Of a stretch of 64,000 nt of DNA, positions 56,784-64,000 are shown one piece after another. A model generated the notes under the pieces. That model was not told the DNA's origin. It did no database searches and saw only the letters and a list, made by a program, of their open reading frames with translations. The stretch comes from Myxococcota bacterium. Lineage in GTDB: Bacteria > Myxococcota_A > UBA796 > UBA9615 > JAKLKC01. Position 1 is the first letter of the stretch, and every line of letters begins with the position of its first letter. Location: contig JAKLKC010000029.1 of assembly GCA_023150875.1 (NCBI GenBank), positions 1 through 64,000 of the forward strand, read 5' to 3'. Position numbers and translations under genes: made by a program.

Positions 56784-57092
56784 ATGCTCGTCCTGACCCA
56801 GAAGGAAGGCGAAGTCCTCCAGATCGGGGACAATGTCCGCATCTACATCAAGCGGGTGAAGGGGAACTGGGTGCGCCTGTGCATCGACGCTCCCCGCGAG
56901 GTCACCCTGCTGCGGATCCCGGTCGAGAAGTCCACCCGGCCCTCCGAGGACGGGGTCGAGGGCGCGCCCCCCCGGGGGCGCCCTCCGGGCCCGGACTCGG
57001 ACGAACGCAGGTCGCCCGTGCGCCGTGCTCCCGTGGACAACCACGAGGAGCCCCGAACGGGCGTGCTGGGGCTGGCCGGCGACTCGAAGTAG
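56784..57092 (+). CDS. csrA: CsrA-family RNA-binding regulator, variant with C-terminal extension
   Basis: A 102-residue protein; CsrA is usually 60-75. Residues 1-48 match the fold: MLVLTQKEGEVLQIGD, VKGNWVRLCIDAPREVTLLR. Of the two key RNA-contact residues, Arg44 is present but Arg6 is replaced by Gln (TQK instead of TRK). Residues 49-102 are a charged, disordered tail. CsrA proteins repress translation by binding GGA near start codons. The change suggests altered RNA affinity or a FliW-like partner role. ATG at 56784 follows AAGGAATTGCTGAGAG. Confidence 0.88.
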   Translation: MLVLTQKEGEVLQIGDNVRIYIKRVKGNWVRLCIDAPREVTLLRIPVEKSTRPSEDGVEGAPPRGRPPGPDSDERRSPVRRAPVDNHEEPRTGVLGLAGDSK

Positions 57093-57244
57093 GCTCGCTC
57101 CTCCTCTCTCCCGCGGCGCGTCGGCGCGGCGGGAGGCGGGTGGGAAGCGGGGGCGGGTCCCCCCTCCGGCCCCCCCTGGCCCTGCGCCCGGTGCCTGCAT
57201 AGATCCAGCCTCCGCGACGCCGGGAACGGCGGCGGGGAGCGTGG

Positions 57245-58519
57245 ATGCTCATCGTCCAGAAGTACGGCGGCACCAGCGTGGCGGGGCCGGACCGCATCGT
57301 GGCCCTGGCCGGGCGGATCGGGGAGCTCCACGCGCGGGGGGACCGGGTGGTGGTCGTGGTGTCGGCGATGGCCGGCGAGACCGACCGGCTGTTGGACCTC
57401 GCCCGGCGGATCCATCCCCGCCCTCCCCCCCGGGAGGCGGACATGCTGCTCGCCACCGGCGAGCAGGTGACCATCGCCCTGCTGGCGATGGCGCTGCGGT
57501 CGAGGGGAGTCGAGGCGATCTCGCTGACCGGGGGCCAGGCCCGCATCGTCACGGATCGCTCCCACGGGAAGGCGAGGATCCGGGCCGTGGACGGCGACCG
57601 CATCCGCGGCGAGCTGGGCGGCGGGAGGGTGGTGATCGTCGCCGGCTTCCAGGGCGCCACCGACGACGGCGAGCTGACCACCCTCGGGCGGGGCGGGTCC
57701 GACACCACCGCGGTGGCCCTCGCCGCCGCCCTCGGCGCCGAGCGGTGCGAGATCTACTCCGACGTCGAGGGGGTCTTCGCCGCCGATCCTCGGATCGTCC
57801 CCGGTGCGCGGCACATCCCGTCCCTCGTGGCCGAGGAGATGCTGGACATGGCGTCCATGGGCGCGAAGGTGCTCCAGACCCGGGCGGTGGAGTTCGCCAT
57901 GCGGCACGGCGTCCGGCTCTTCCTCGGCTCGACCTTCGTCGAAGGGGGGCGAGGCACCTTCGTCGAGCCCGGCGACGCTCCGGACCCGCCGGCGGGCCGT
58001 GCCGTCCCCCGGTCAGCAGCGCCGGAAGGGGAGCCGATCTCCATGGAAGAGCCGATGGTGCGGGCCGTGAACCTCAGCCGGAGCGAGGTCCTGGTGGTCC
58101 TCTCGGGAGTCGCCGACGCGCCCGCTTTGTTGTCGGAACTCTTCGGCGCGCTGGCGGAGGCCAACGTCAACGTCGACATGATCAGCCACCACCCCGCGGG
58201 GCCGGGCCGGGCCGACGTGCGCTTCACCGTGCTCGCCGGTGACGGCGCCGAGGCCGAGGCGGTGGCCCGGAAGGTCGCGGCGGAGCGGGGCGGCGGCGTC
58301 CTGGTGGACGCCTCCGTCGCGAAGGTGTCCGCCACCGGCGCGGGGATGCGGAGCCACCCGGGGGTGGCGTCCCGCTTCTTCGGCGCGCTTCGGGGGGCCG
58401 ACGTGCCGGTCGTCCTGGTGAACACCAGCGAGATCAACCTCTCCTGCCTGGTGCCCGCCGAGCGCGGCGAGGCCGCCGTCCGGGCCCTTGCCGGGGCGTT
58501 CGACCTGACCGAAGACTGA
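57245..58519 (+). CDS. lysC: Aspartate kinase
   Basis: A 424-residue aspartokinase, phosphorylating aspartate at the head of the lysine/threonine/methionine branch. Motifs are VQKYGGTSVAGPDRI, VVSAMAGETDRLL, TLGRGGSDTTAVALAAALGA, EIYSDVEGVFAADPRIV and the GAKVLQTRAVEFA segment. Two C-terminal ACT domains follow (SEVLVVLSGVADAPALL, VPVVLVNTSEINLSCLV), the site of feedback inhibition in this family. ATG at 57245. The lysA gene lies 58 bp downstream, forming a lysine pair. Confidence 0.96.
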   Translation: MLIVQKYGGTSVAGPDRIVALAGRIGELHARGDRVVVVVSAMAGETDRLLDLARRIHPRPPPREADMLLATGEQVTIALLAMALRSRGVEAISLTGGQARIVTDRSHGKARIRAVDGDRIRGELGGGRVVIVAGFQGATDDGELTTLGRGGSDTTAVALAAALGAERCEIYSDVEGVFAADPRIVPGARHIPSLVAEEMLDMASMGAKVLQTRAVEFAMRHGVRLFLGSTFVEGGRGTFVEPGDAPDPPAGRAVPRSAAPEGEPISMEEPMVRAVNLSRSEVLVVLSGVADAPALLSELFGALAEANVNVDMISHHPAGPGRADVRFTVLAGDGAEAEAVARKVAAERGGGVLVDASVAKVSATGAGMRSHPGVASRFFGALRGADVPVVLVNTSEINLSCLVPAERGEAAVRALAGAFDLTED

Positions 58520-58577
58520 CGAAGGGAGGGCGGGCGGGCGAGGGGGAGGAGTCCCGCAACCCCGCCCCCGACCATCC

Positions 58578-59819
58578 ATGAGTTCCTTCGCGCCACGATG
58601 CGGCGTGCTCCACGCGGAGCGTACCCCCCTGGACCTCGTCGCCGCCGCCCACGGCACGCCCCTCTACGTCTACAGCCGCGGCGCCATCGAGCACCATTAC
58701 GGCGAGCTGGTATCGGCGCTGTCGGCGGTGGAGCACCTCGTCTGCTACTCGGTCAAGGCGAACCCGACGGGGGCCGTGCTCCGCCTGCTCGCGGAGCGGG
58801 GGTCGGGGTGTGACGTGGTGAGCGGGGGGGAGCTCGCGCGGGCGCTGCGGGCGGGCTTCCCCCCCGACCGGATCGTGTTCAGCGGCGTGGGGAAGACCGA
58901 GGACGAGATCGCCGCCGCCCTGGAGGCGAGGATCCTCTGCCTGAACGTGGAGAGTGAGCCCGAGCTGCGGGCGGTCTCCAGGGTGGCGACGGCGCGGGGC
59001 CTCGTCGCCCCCGTCGCCCTGAGGGTCAACCCCGACATCGCCGCGGGGAGCCACGCCTACGTCGAGACGGGCAAGGCCGGCGACAAGTTCGGCGTGCCCT
59101 GGGAGGACGCGCCCCGCCTCTACCGGCTGGCCCGTGGGCTCCCCGGCCTCCTTCCCCGGGGCGTCGACCTGCACCTGGGCTCCCAGATCCTCCGGGCGGA
59201 GCCCTACGCGCTGGCCGCGGCCCGCGTGGCAGAGCTGGTGGGGGCGCTGCGCGCGGACGGGTTCGGGATCGACCTGGTCGACCTGGGGGGCGGGCTCGGC
59301 ATCTCCTGCGGGGAGGAACCGCCCCTGACCGCCCCGAGGTACGCGGCGGCGGTGCTCCCGGCCGTCGCCGGGCTGGGGGCGCGGCTGATCGTCGAGCCCG
59401 GCCGCTTCGTCGTGGGACGAGGCGGGGTCCTGCTCACTCGGGTCCTGTACCTGAAGGACGTGCCGGGGCGGCGCTACGTGGTGGTGGATGCGGCGATGAA
59501 CGACCTCATCCGGCCGGCGCTCTACGGCGCCTGGCACCCGATCCTGCCGGTCCGGCCCAGGCCCGGGCGGACGGCGTGCTGCGACGTGGTGGGGCCGGTG
59601 TGCGAGTCGGGCGACTTCCTCGGCCGGGATCGGGAACTCCCCCCCCTCCGGGAGGGGGATCTGCTGGCGGTGCTCGATGCCGGCGCGTACGGATCCTCCA
59701 TGGCGAGCAACTACAACAGCCGCCTCCGCCCCGCCGAGGTCCTGGTGGAGGGAGACCGCCACGGCCTCGTCCGCCGCCGCGAGACCCTGGACGACCTCCT
59801 TCGCCTCGAGGTCGAGTGA
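58578..59819 (+). CDS. lysA: Diaminopimelate decarboxylase
   Basis: A 413-residue PLP enzyme that makes lysine from meso-diaminopimelate. YSVKANPTG carries the PLP lysine, GCDVVSGGELARAL and HLGSQI are family motifs, the GGGLGI loop binds phosphate, and CESGDFLG with YGSSMASNYNSR forms the active site across the dimer. ATG at 58578. It is downstream of lysC in the same direction. Length is typical. Confidence 0.96.
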   Translation: MSSFAPRCGVLHAERTPLDLVAAAHGTPLYVYSRGAIEHHYGELVSALSAVEHLVCYSVKANPTGAVLRLLAERGSGCDVVSGGELARALRAGFPPDRIVFSGVGKTEDEIAAALEARILCLNVESEPELRAVSRVATARGLVAPVALRVNPDIAAGSHAYVETGKAGDKFGVPWEDAPRLYRLARGLPGLLPRGVDLHLGSQILRAEPYALAAARVAELVGALRADGFGIDLVDLGGGLGISCGEEPPLTAPRYAAAVLPAVAGLGARLIVEPGRFVVGRGGVLLTRVLYLKDVPGRRYVVVDAAMNDLIRPALYGAWHPILPVRPRPGRTACCDVVGPVCESGDFLGRDRELPPLREGDLLAVLDAGAYGSSMASNYNSRLRPAEVLVEGDRHGLVRRRETLDDLLRLEVE

Positions 59820-59937
59820 GGGCGACCGGCCCCCCTCCCGTTGGCGCCGGGTGGGGCGCCTCGCCCATCGCCTCCCCCCCGGCACTGGCGCCTCCTCCGC
59901 CGGGCCGCTAGAATCGCGGACCCTCCGGGAGGTGAAC

Positions 59938-61014
59938 ATGCGCGCCCGCCTCGCGCTCCCGCTCCTCGTCGCCCTGCTGGCCTCCCCGGCGGCGGGCGCC
60001 GAGGAGCCGAAGAAGACCCAGTGGCTCCCCGGCATGCCGGTGCCCGCGGCGTCCGCCGCCGCGGTGGCGGCGCCCCAAAGGGTCGTCTCCCCCGAAGGGT
60101 ACTTCGCCATCACCGTCCCCGCCGGCTGGTCGCTGGCCACCGTCCTCCCCGATCCCAAGGAGATCGTCGACCGGGTGAAGGTCGAGAAGGCGGGGCTTGC
60201 CCTGATGGTCGAGCGCCGCCCCCAGCGCATCGAGACCGGTCCCGGCGCGCTGGAGAAGTTCTTCGGGGAGGAGGTCGCGGCGTACCAGGCGGACTTCAAG
60301 GGCCTCACCTTCGGTCCGCCGTCTCCGGCGCAGGTTGCCGGGCACCCGGCGTTCGTCGCCCGGGCGACGGGCTCTCCCAAGGGGAGCCCGCGGGTGGTCC
60401 ACCTCGCCATCGCCTCCGACGGGCGGAGTCGGCTGGACGCGCTGCTCCAGGGCGCACCGAACGAGGCCACCGAGGCCCTCTTCGGCGAGCTCCTCGGCTC
60501 CGTGGAGATCCTGGACGTCGCCTACTCCGCCCTGGCGTTCAAGGACGAGTTCGGGGAGTTCGGCGTCGTGCCCCCCGCCGGGTGGCTCCGCTACAAGGCC
60601 GAGGGGGATCCGCCCCCCACCCGGGACTTCCGGACCTACAGCTTCCCCGCCCGGGACGGCAGCGGGAGCACCCTCATCGTCGACGTCGTGGCCCTGCCGG
60701 ACAAGGCGGGGAAGGTCACCGCCGACCGCCTGATCCAGTCCCTCCGGGCCAGCGAGATCGACCAGCGGGGCGCGAAGGACACCAAGGAGCTGGCCCGGGG
60801 CGAGGCCGGGAAGGACCCCGCGAAGGCCGTCCACTACGGCGTGTGGCGCTTCACCGACTCCGCGGGGGCGGAGCGCTTCATGATCGGCGGCGGCGTGGCG
60901 GCGAACGGGCGCCTCTACTGGCTCAAGTGCGTCGGACCCGCCGACCAGCTCGATGCCCACCGCCCGCTGGTGGTCGAGGCGTTTGGCACCTTCACCCTGA
61001 CGCCGACGCCCTAG
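59938..61014 (+). CDS. Exported protein with two similar domains
   Basis: A 358-residue protein with signal peptide (LALPLLVALLASPAAGA). Two PsbP/PASTA-free lipoprotein-like units follow: SPEGYFAITVPAGWSLAT and later EFGEFGVVPPAGWLRYK, each with a YFAITVP- or FGVVPP-AGW start and a closing strand near LLGSVEILD and EAFGTFTLTP. No catalytic motif is visible. Start ATG at 59938 has GGGAGG upstream; a TAGAAT at 59909-59914 may be its -10. Function unknown. Confidence 0.7.
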   Translation: MRARLALPLLVALLASPAAGAEEPKKTQWLPGMPVPAASAAAVAAPQRVVSPEGYFAITVPAGWSLATVLPDPKEIVDRVKVEKAGLALMVERRPQRIETGPGALEKFFGEEVAAYQADFKGLTFGPPSPAQVAGHPAFVARATGSPKGSPRVVHLAIASDGRSRLDALLQGAPNEATEALFGELLGSVEILDVAYSALAFKDEFGEFGVVPPAGWLRYKAEGDPPPTRDFRTYSFPARDGSGSTLIVDVVALPDKAGKVTADRLIQSLRASEIDQRGAKDTKELARGEAGKDPAKAVHYGVWRFTDSAGAERFMIGGGVAANGRLYWLKCVGPADQLDAHRPLVVEAFGTFTLTPTP

Positions 61015-61142
61015 CCCCTGGCGCATGCGCCCGGGCAGGACTATCCTTCTGCGCCCCCGGTGCGGCCCGGGGGCCGACACGCCTTGATGACCCCTCGGGA
61101 CCCCGCGGACGGTGGTCCCGACCTTCCCCCCAGATCCTTCCC

Positions 61143-62279
61143 GTGCACCTCTCCCCCGGGTCCTCCGCCGTCTCCGAGCGCGCCTTTCCGACCCTGGGGC
61201 CGGTGGGCCCGGTCGCGCCCGGTACCCCCCAAGGGGAGGACGACCGGATCGACTCGTACGACTTCGAGCTCCCGGACGCGTCCATCGCGCGGCGCCCCGC
61301 GCCCCGACGGGATGGTTCCCGGCTGATGGTCCTGCCCCTGCTGGGGGGGGAGGTCCGACACGCCCGCTTCGCGGACCTCCCCTCGGAGCTGCGGCCCGGG
61401 GACCTGCTCGTCGTGAACGACACCCGGGTGATCCCCGCCCGGCTCCATGGCCAGCGCGCGGGAGGGGGGCGGACCGAGGTCATGCTGGTCCGGCCGGTAC
61501 CGGGCGAGGGCGTGGTGTGGGAGGCATTGGTCCGCCCGTCGGCCCGGGTGGGGCGGGGGTCTCGGATCCGCTTCGGGCCCGACGAGGAGTGGACCGCCAC
61601 CGCCATCGACTCCGGCGGTGCAGGGCCCCGGCAGGTCCGCTTCGACGGCCCCGGCGACTTCGGCGCCTTCCTCGACCGCCGGGGGCGGCTGCCGCTGCCG
61701 CCCTACATCGACCGCCCCGACGACGCGGAGGACCGCGACCGCTACCAGACGGTCTTCGCCCGGGAGCCGGGGGCCGTCGCTGCGCCCACCGCGGGGCTGC
61801 ACTTCACGCCCTCCGTCGTCGACGCCCTGAAGGGCGCGGGCGTCGGCGTCGCCTCCCTCACCCTGCACGTCGGCCCTGGGACCTTCCTACCCGTCCGGAC
61901 CGAGCGGATCTCCGACCATCCCATGCACTCCGAGCCCTACCGGGTCCCGGTGGAGACGGCCCGGGCCGTGTCCGCCACCCTCGCCGGTGGGGGCAGGATC
62001 GTCGCCGTCGGGTCTACTTCCTGCCGCGCCTTGGAGGCGTGGCATGGGGAGGGGCGTCCCGATGACGGCGCCTTCCGCGAGACGCGCCTCACCCTCTGGC
62101 CCGGCCGGCCCCCGCGCCTGGTCTCGGCCCTGCTCACCAACTTTCACCTGCCGCGGACGACCCTCCTGGCCCTGGTCTCGGCGCTCGCCGGGCGAGGAAG
62201 GGTCCTCGCCGCCTACCGGGCCGCCGCGGAGGCGGGCTATCGGTTCTACAGCTACGGCGATGCGATGCTTCTCGTTTGA
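61143..62279 (+). CDS. queA: S-adenosylmethionine:tRNA ribosyltransferase-isomerase
   Basis: A 378-residue enzyme that adds the epoxycyclopentane ring to 7-aminomethyl-7-deazaguanine in tRNA during queuosine synthesis. Motifs are SYDFELPDASIARRPAPRRDGSRL (in parts), VNDTRVIPARL, PTAGLHFTPSVV, HVGPGTFLPVR, HSEPYRV and FHLPRTTLL. GTG at 61143 gives about 35 extra residues; GTG at 61203 is nearer the family length. The last 20 bases overlap tgt. Confidence 0.93.
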   Translation: MHLSPGSSAVSERAFPTLGPVGPVAPGTPQGEDDRIDSYDFELPDASIARRPAPRRDGSRLMVLPLLGGEVRHARFADLPSELRPGDLLVVNDTRVIPARLHGQRAGGGRTEVMLVRPVPGEGVVWEALVRPSARVGRGSRIRFGPDEEWTATAIDSGGAGPRQVRFDGPGDFGAFLDRRGRLPLPPYIDRPDDAEDRDRYQTVFAREPGAVAAPTAGLHFTPSVVDALKGAGVGVASLTLHVGPGTFLPVRTERISDHPMHSEPYRVPVETARAVSATLAGGGRIVAVGSTSCRALEAWHGEGRPDDGAFRETRLTLWPGRPPRLVSALLTNFHLPRTTLLALVSALAGRGRVLAAYRAAAEAGYRFYSYGDAMLLV

Positions 62280-63435
62280 GGTCGTCGCCCGGGAGGGCGC
62301 AGCGGCACGGACGGGGCGCCTCGTCCTGCCGGGCGGAGAGGTGCGCACGCCCGCCTTCATGCCCGTGGGCACCTACGGCGCGGTGAAGGGGGTGGGCCCC
62401 GAAGACCTCCGGGCCCTGGGGGCCGACATGGTCCTCTCGAACACCTACCACCTCTACCTCGCGCCGGGAGTGGCGACGGTGGAGGCCCTGGGGGGCGTCG
62501 GGAAGATGATGGGGTGGGACGGGCCGGTCCTCACCGACAGCGGCGGCTACCAGGTCTTCAGCCTGGGCGGGCTCGCCAGGGTCGACGACGACGGCGTCAC
62601 CTTCCGCTCCCACCGGGACGGATCGAGCCACCGGTTCACGCCCGAGAGCACCGTGGACGCGCAGGCCCGGATGGGGGTCGACGTGGCCATGGTCCTGGAC
62701 GAGTGCCTCCCCCCGGGGCGGGGCAGGGCCGAGACCGAGCGGTCCACCCGCCGCACCGTCGAGTGGGCCCGACGGAGCCTGCCGGCCCGGGACCGGTGGG
62801 GGGACTCCGCCCCCGCCCTGTTCGGCATCGTCCAGGGGGGCTTCTTCCCCGACCTCCGGGCCGCCTGTGCCGCGGAGCTCCGGGAGCTTCCCTTCGACGG
62901 CCTCGCCATCGGCGGCCTCTCCGTCGGCGAGCCCCGGGCCCAGCTCCACGAGATGGTGGCCTGCACCGCTCCCCTGCTCCCCGAGGACCGCCCCCGCTAC
63001 CTGATGGGGGTGGGTTACCTCGACGACATCGTGCTGGCGGTGGCGAGGGGGGTGGACCTCTTCGACTGCGTCCTGCCCACCCGCAACGCCCGCAACGGCT
63101 GCCTCTTCACCCGGTCCGGCCGCGTCATCGTCAAGCACGCGGCCCACAGGGACGATCCGCGGCCCCCGGACCCCGAGTGCGGCTGTCCGGTGTGCCGCCG
63201 CTTCTCCCGTGGATACCTCCGGCACCTCTTCCTCCAGAACGAGATGCTCGGCTGCCGACTCAACACCCTTCACAACCTGTGGTTCTACCTGGACGGGATG
63301 CGCCGGATCCGCGAGGCGATCGTCGCGGGCACCTTCTCCGGCATGGTGCGGGAGGCCGAGGACCGCCTCGCCCGGGTCCCCGAACCGTCTCCGGTGGACG
63401 ACGACCAGGCGGCGTCCGCCGTCGAGGGCTTCTGA
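62260..63435 (+). CDS. tgt: tRNA-guanine transglycosylase
   Basis: A 391-residue enzyme that swaps guanine 34 of tRNAs with GUN anticodons for a queuosine precursor. It has TPAFMPVGTYGAVKG, LTDSGGYQVFSLG (active Asp), GGLSVGEP, DCVLPTRNARNG with the second Asp, and zinc cysteines in CGCPVCRRFSRGYLRHLF. The ATG at 62260 overlaps queA by 20 bases, so it is translationally coupled. The yajC gene starts at the next base after its stop. Confidence 0.96.
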   Translation: MRCFSFEVVAREGAAARTGRLVLPGGEVRTPAFMPVGTYGAVKGVGPEDLRALGADMVLSNTYHLYLAPGVATVEALGGVGKMMGWDGPVLTDSGGYQVFSLGGLARVDDDGVTFRSHRDGSSHRFTPESTVDAQARMGVDVAMVLDECLPPGRGRAETERSTRRTVEWARRSLPARDRWGDSAPALFGIVQGGFFPDLRAACAAELRELPFDGLAIGGLSVGEPRAQLHEMVACTAPLLPEDRPRYLMGVGYLDDIVLAVARGVDLFDCVLPTRNARNGCLFTRSGRVIVKHAAHRDDPRPPDPECGCPVCRRFSRGYLRHLFLQNEMLGCRLNTLHNLWFYLDGMRRIREAIVAGTFSGMVREAEDRLARVPEPSPVDDDQAASAVEGF

Positions 63436-63783
63436 ATGCTGGACTGGCTGATCCCCTCCGCCTGGGCCCAGGCCAACGGGCAGGCGCCCGCGGGCAGTGG
63501 TCTCGTCGGGTTCTTGATGCCCCTGAGCATCATCGCCATCTTCTACTTCATCGTGTGGCGACCGCAGCAGCGGCGCATGAGGGAGCACCAGGCGATGGTC
63601 CAGGCCCTCCAGAAGGGGGACCAGGTGATCACGTCGGGGGGGATCCACGGGAGGATCCACGCCGTCGAGGACCGGGTGTTGACCGTGGAGATCGCGCCCG
63701 GGGTGCGGATCCGGGTCCAGAAGGACAACGTCGCGGGCAGGATCGCGCCCACGGGCGAGGCGAAGATCACCGAACCGAAGTAG
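63436..63783 (+). CDS. yajC: Preprotein translocase subunit YajC
   Basis: A 115-residue protein: a short N-terminus, transmembrane helix (LVGFLMPLSIIAIFYFIVW), the conserved RPQQRRMREHQAMVQ and the SH3-like end (GDQVITSGGIHGRIHAV). YajC joins SecDF to the translocon. It lies directly after tgt with no gap and the next gene is secD, the usual order. Confidence 0.94.
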   Translation: MLDWLIPSAWAQANGQAPAGSGLVGFLMPLSIIAIFYFIVWRPQQRRMREHQAMVQALQKGDQVITSGGIHGRIHAVEDRVLTVEIAPGVRIRVQKDNVAGRIAPTGEAKITEPK

Positions 63784-63945
63784 CATGCCGCCGCCGGCCC
63801 CGCGGGAGCGGACCGGCGCGGGAGGACGTCCCCTGTCCGCCGGGCGAGGGCCCGGGTCGGCGGGGGGCGGGAAACGCGGGCGAGAGCCCGCATGACGTCG
63901 AGGAGCCGGCCGCCGCGGCGGGATCCGGCGCTGGATTGCGGGACG

Positions 63946-64000
63946 ATGAGTGGTTCGTGGTGGTTCCGATTGGGACTGACGGCGTTCTTCACGCTGCTCG
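63946..64000 (+). CDS. secD: Start of SecD (cut by the window end)
   Basis: Only the first 18 codons are present: MSGSWWFRLGLTAFFTLL, a short basic N-terminus leading into the first transmembrane helix, as in SecD. The yajC-secD order supports the call. It is 162 bp after yajC. The rest is outside the window. Confidence 0.55.
   Translation, partial: MSGSWWFRLGLTAFFTLL

Overview
The window is GC-rich DNA from a Gram-negative, deltaproteobacterial-type genome, most likely Myxococcota or a close relative. The reasons are: an eight-gene operon collinear with the Myxococcus nfsA-H spore-coat locus (paralogous to the gliding genes gltA-H); Asp-rich lipoproteins with FG-GAP and MopE-type motifs; a TatT-family protein; an Imm11-type immunity protein; and TonB-like domains fused to a TonB-dependent receptor. 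The assignment rests on gene content only; there is no rRNA in the window.

Layout. (1) 1-8460 is an accessory block of visibly lower GC. It opens with a 77-bp sequence that recurs perfectly at 7387-7463, where it spans the stop codon and 3' flank of preA. Between the copies lie a decayed IS1380-like transposase, a three-gene cassette with a secreted HExxH protein, a seven-repeat FG-GAP lipoprotein on the other strand, and preA with an atypical 5' end. A probable orphan Imm11 gene follows the second copy. (2) 8462-10415 holds tRNA-Thr(CGT), a short PilB/GspE-like ATPase and tRNA-Leu(TAA). Behind tRNA-Leu come two 160-bp tandem units that carry tRNA 3'-end copies and a predicted RNA fold with a compensatory base change. 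(3) 10416-14797 (minus strand) holds a degenerate GGDEF protein, pyrE, a bactofilin, an alpha/beta hydrolase and a TatT-like protein. (4) 14990-21790 (plus strand) holds guaB, the two subunits of a 3-oxoacid CoA-transferase and a 1282-residue protein of unknown role. (5) 21872-34095 (minus strand) is the nfsA-H/gltA-H-like envelope operon. (6) 34412-42451 holds a small exported protein, an aspartic peptidase/RimK-like ATP-grasp pair, a lipoprotein, a TonB-dependent receptor, and TonB, ExbD and ExbB. (7) 42665-49032 holds tRNA-Cys(GCA), an AAA/DUF4143 ATPase and a glycosyltransferase group with a convergent overlap. (8) 49227-64000 (plus strand) is mostly core: coaBC, a ceramidase-like lipoprotein, a family-4 uracil-DNA glycosylase, NfeD/slipin, a CsrA variant, lysC, lysA, an exported protein, queA, tgt, yajC and the first codons of secD.

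How the genes work together. The nfs/glt-like operon should build an envelope-spanning complex: two barrels of the A/B type, periplasmic TPR scaffolds, a TPR lipoprotein, a small periplasmic protein, an FHA-TM-TonB-like inner-membrane protein and a third barrel. No AglRQS-type motor lies in the window. The only proton-channel genes are ExbB/ExbD/TonB, which sit with their own receptor in an end-to-end operon. queA-tgt-yajC-secD, lysC-lysA and the CoA-transferase pair are conventional metabolic or secretion groups. No CRISPR array, prophage or intact insertion sequence was seen.
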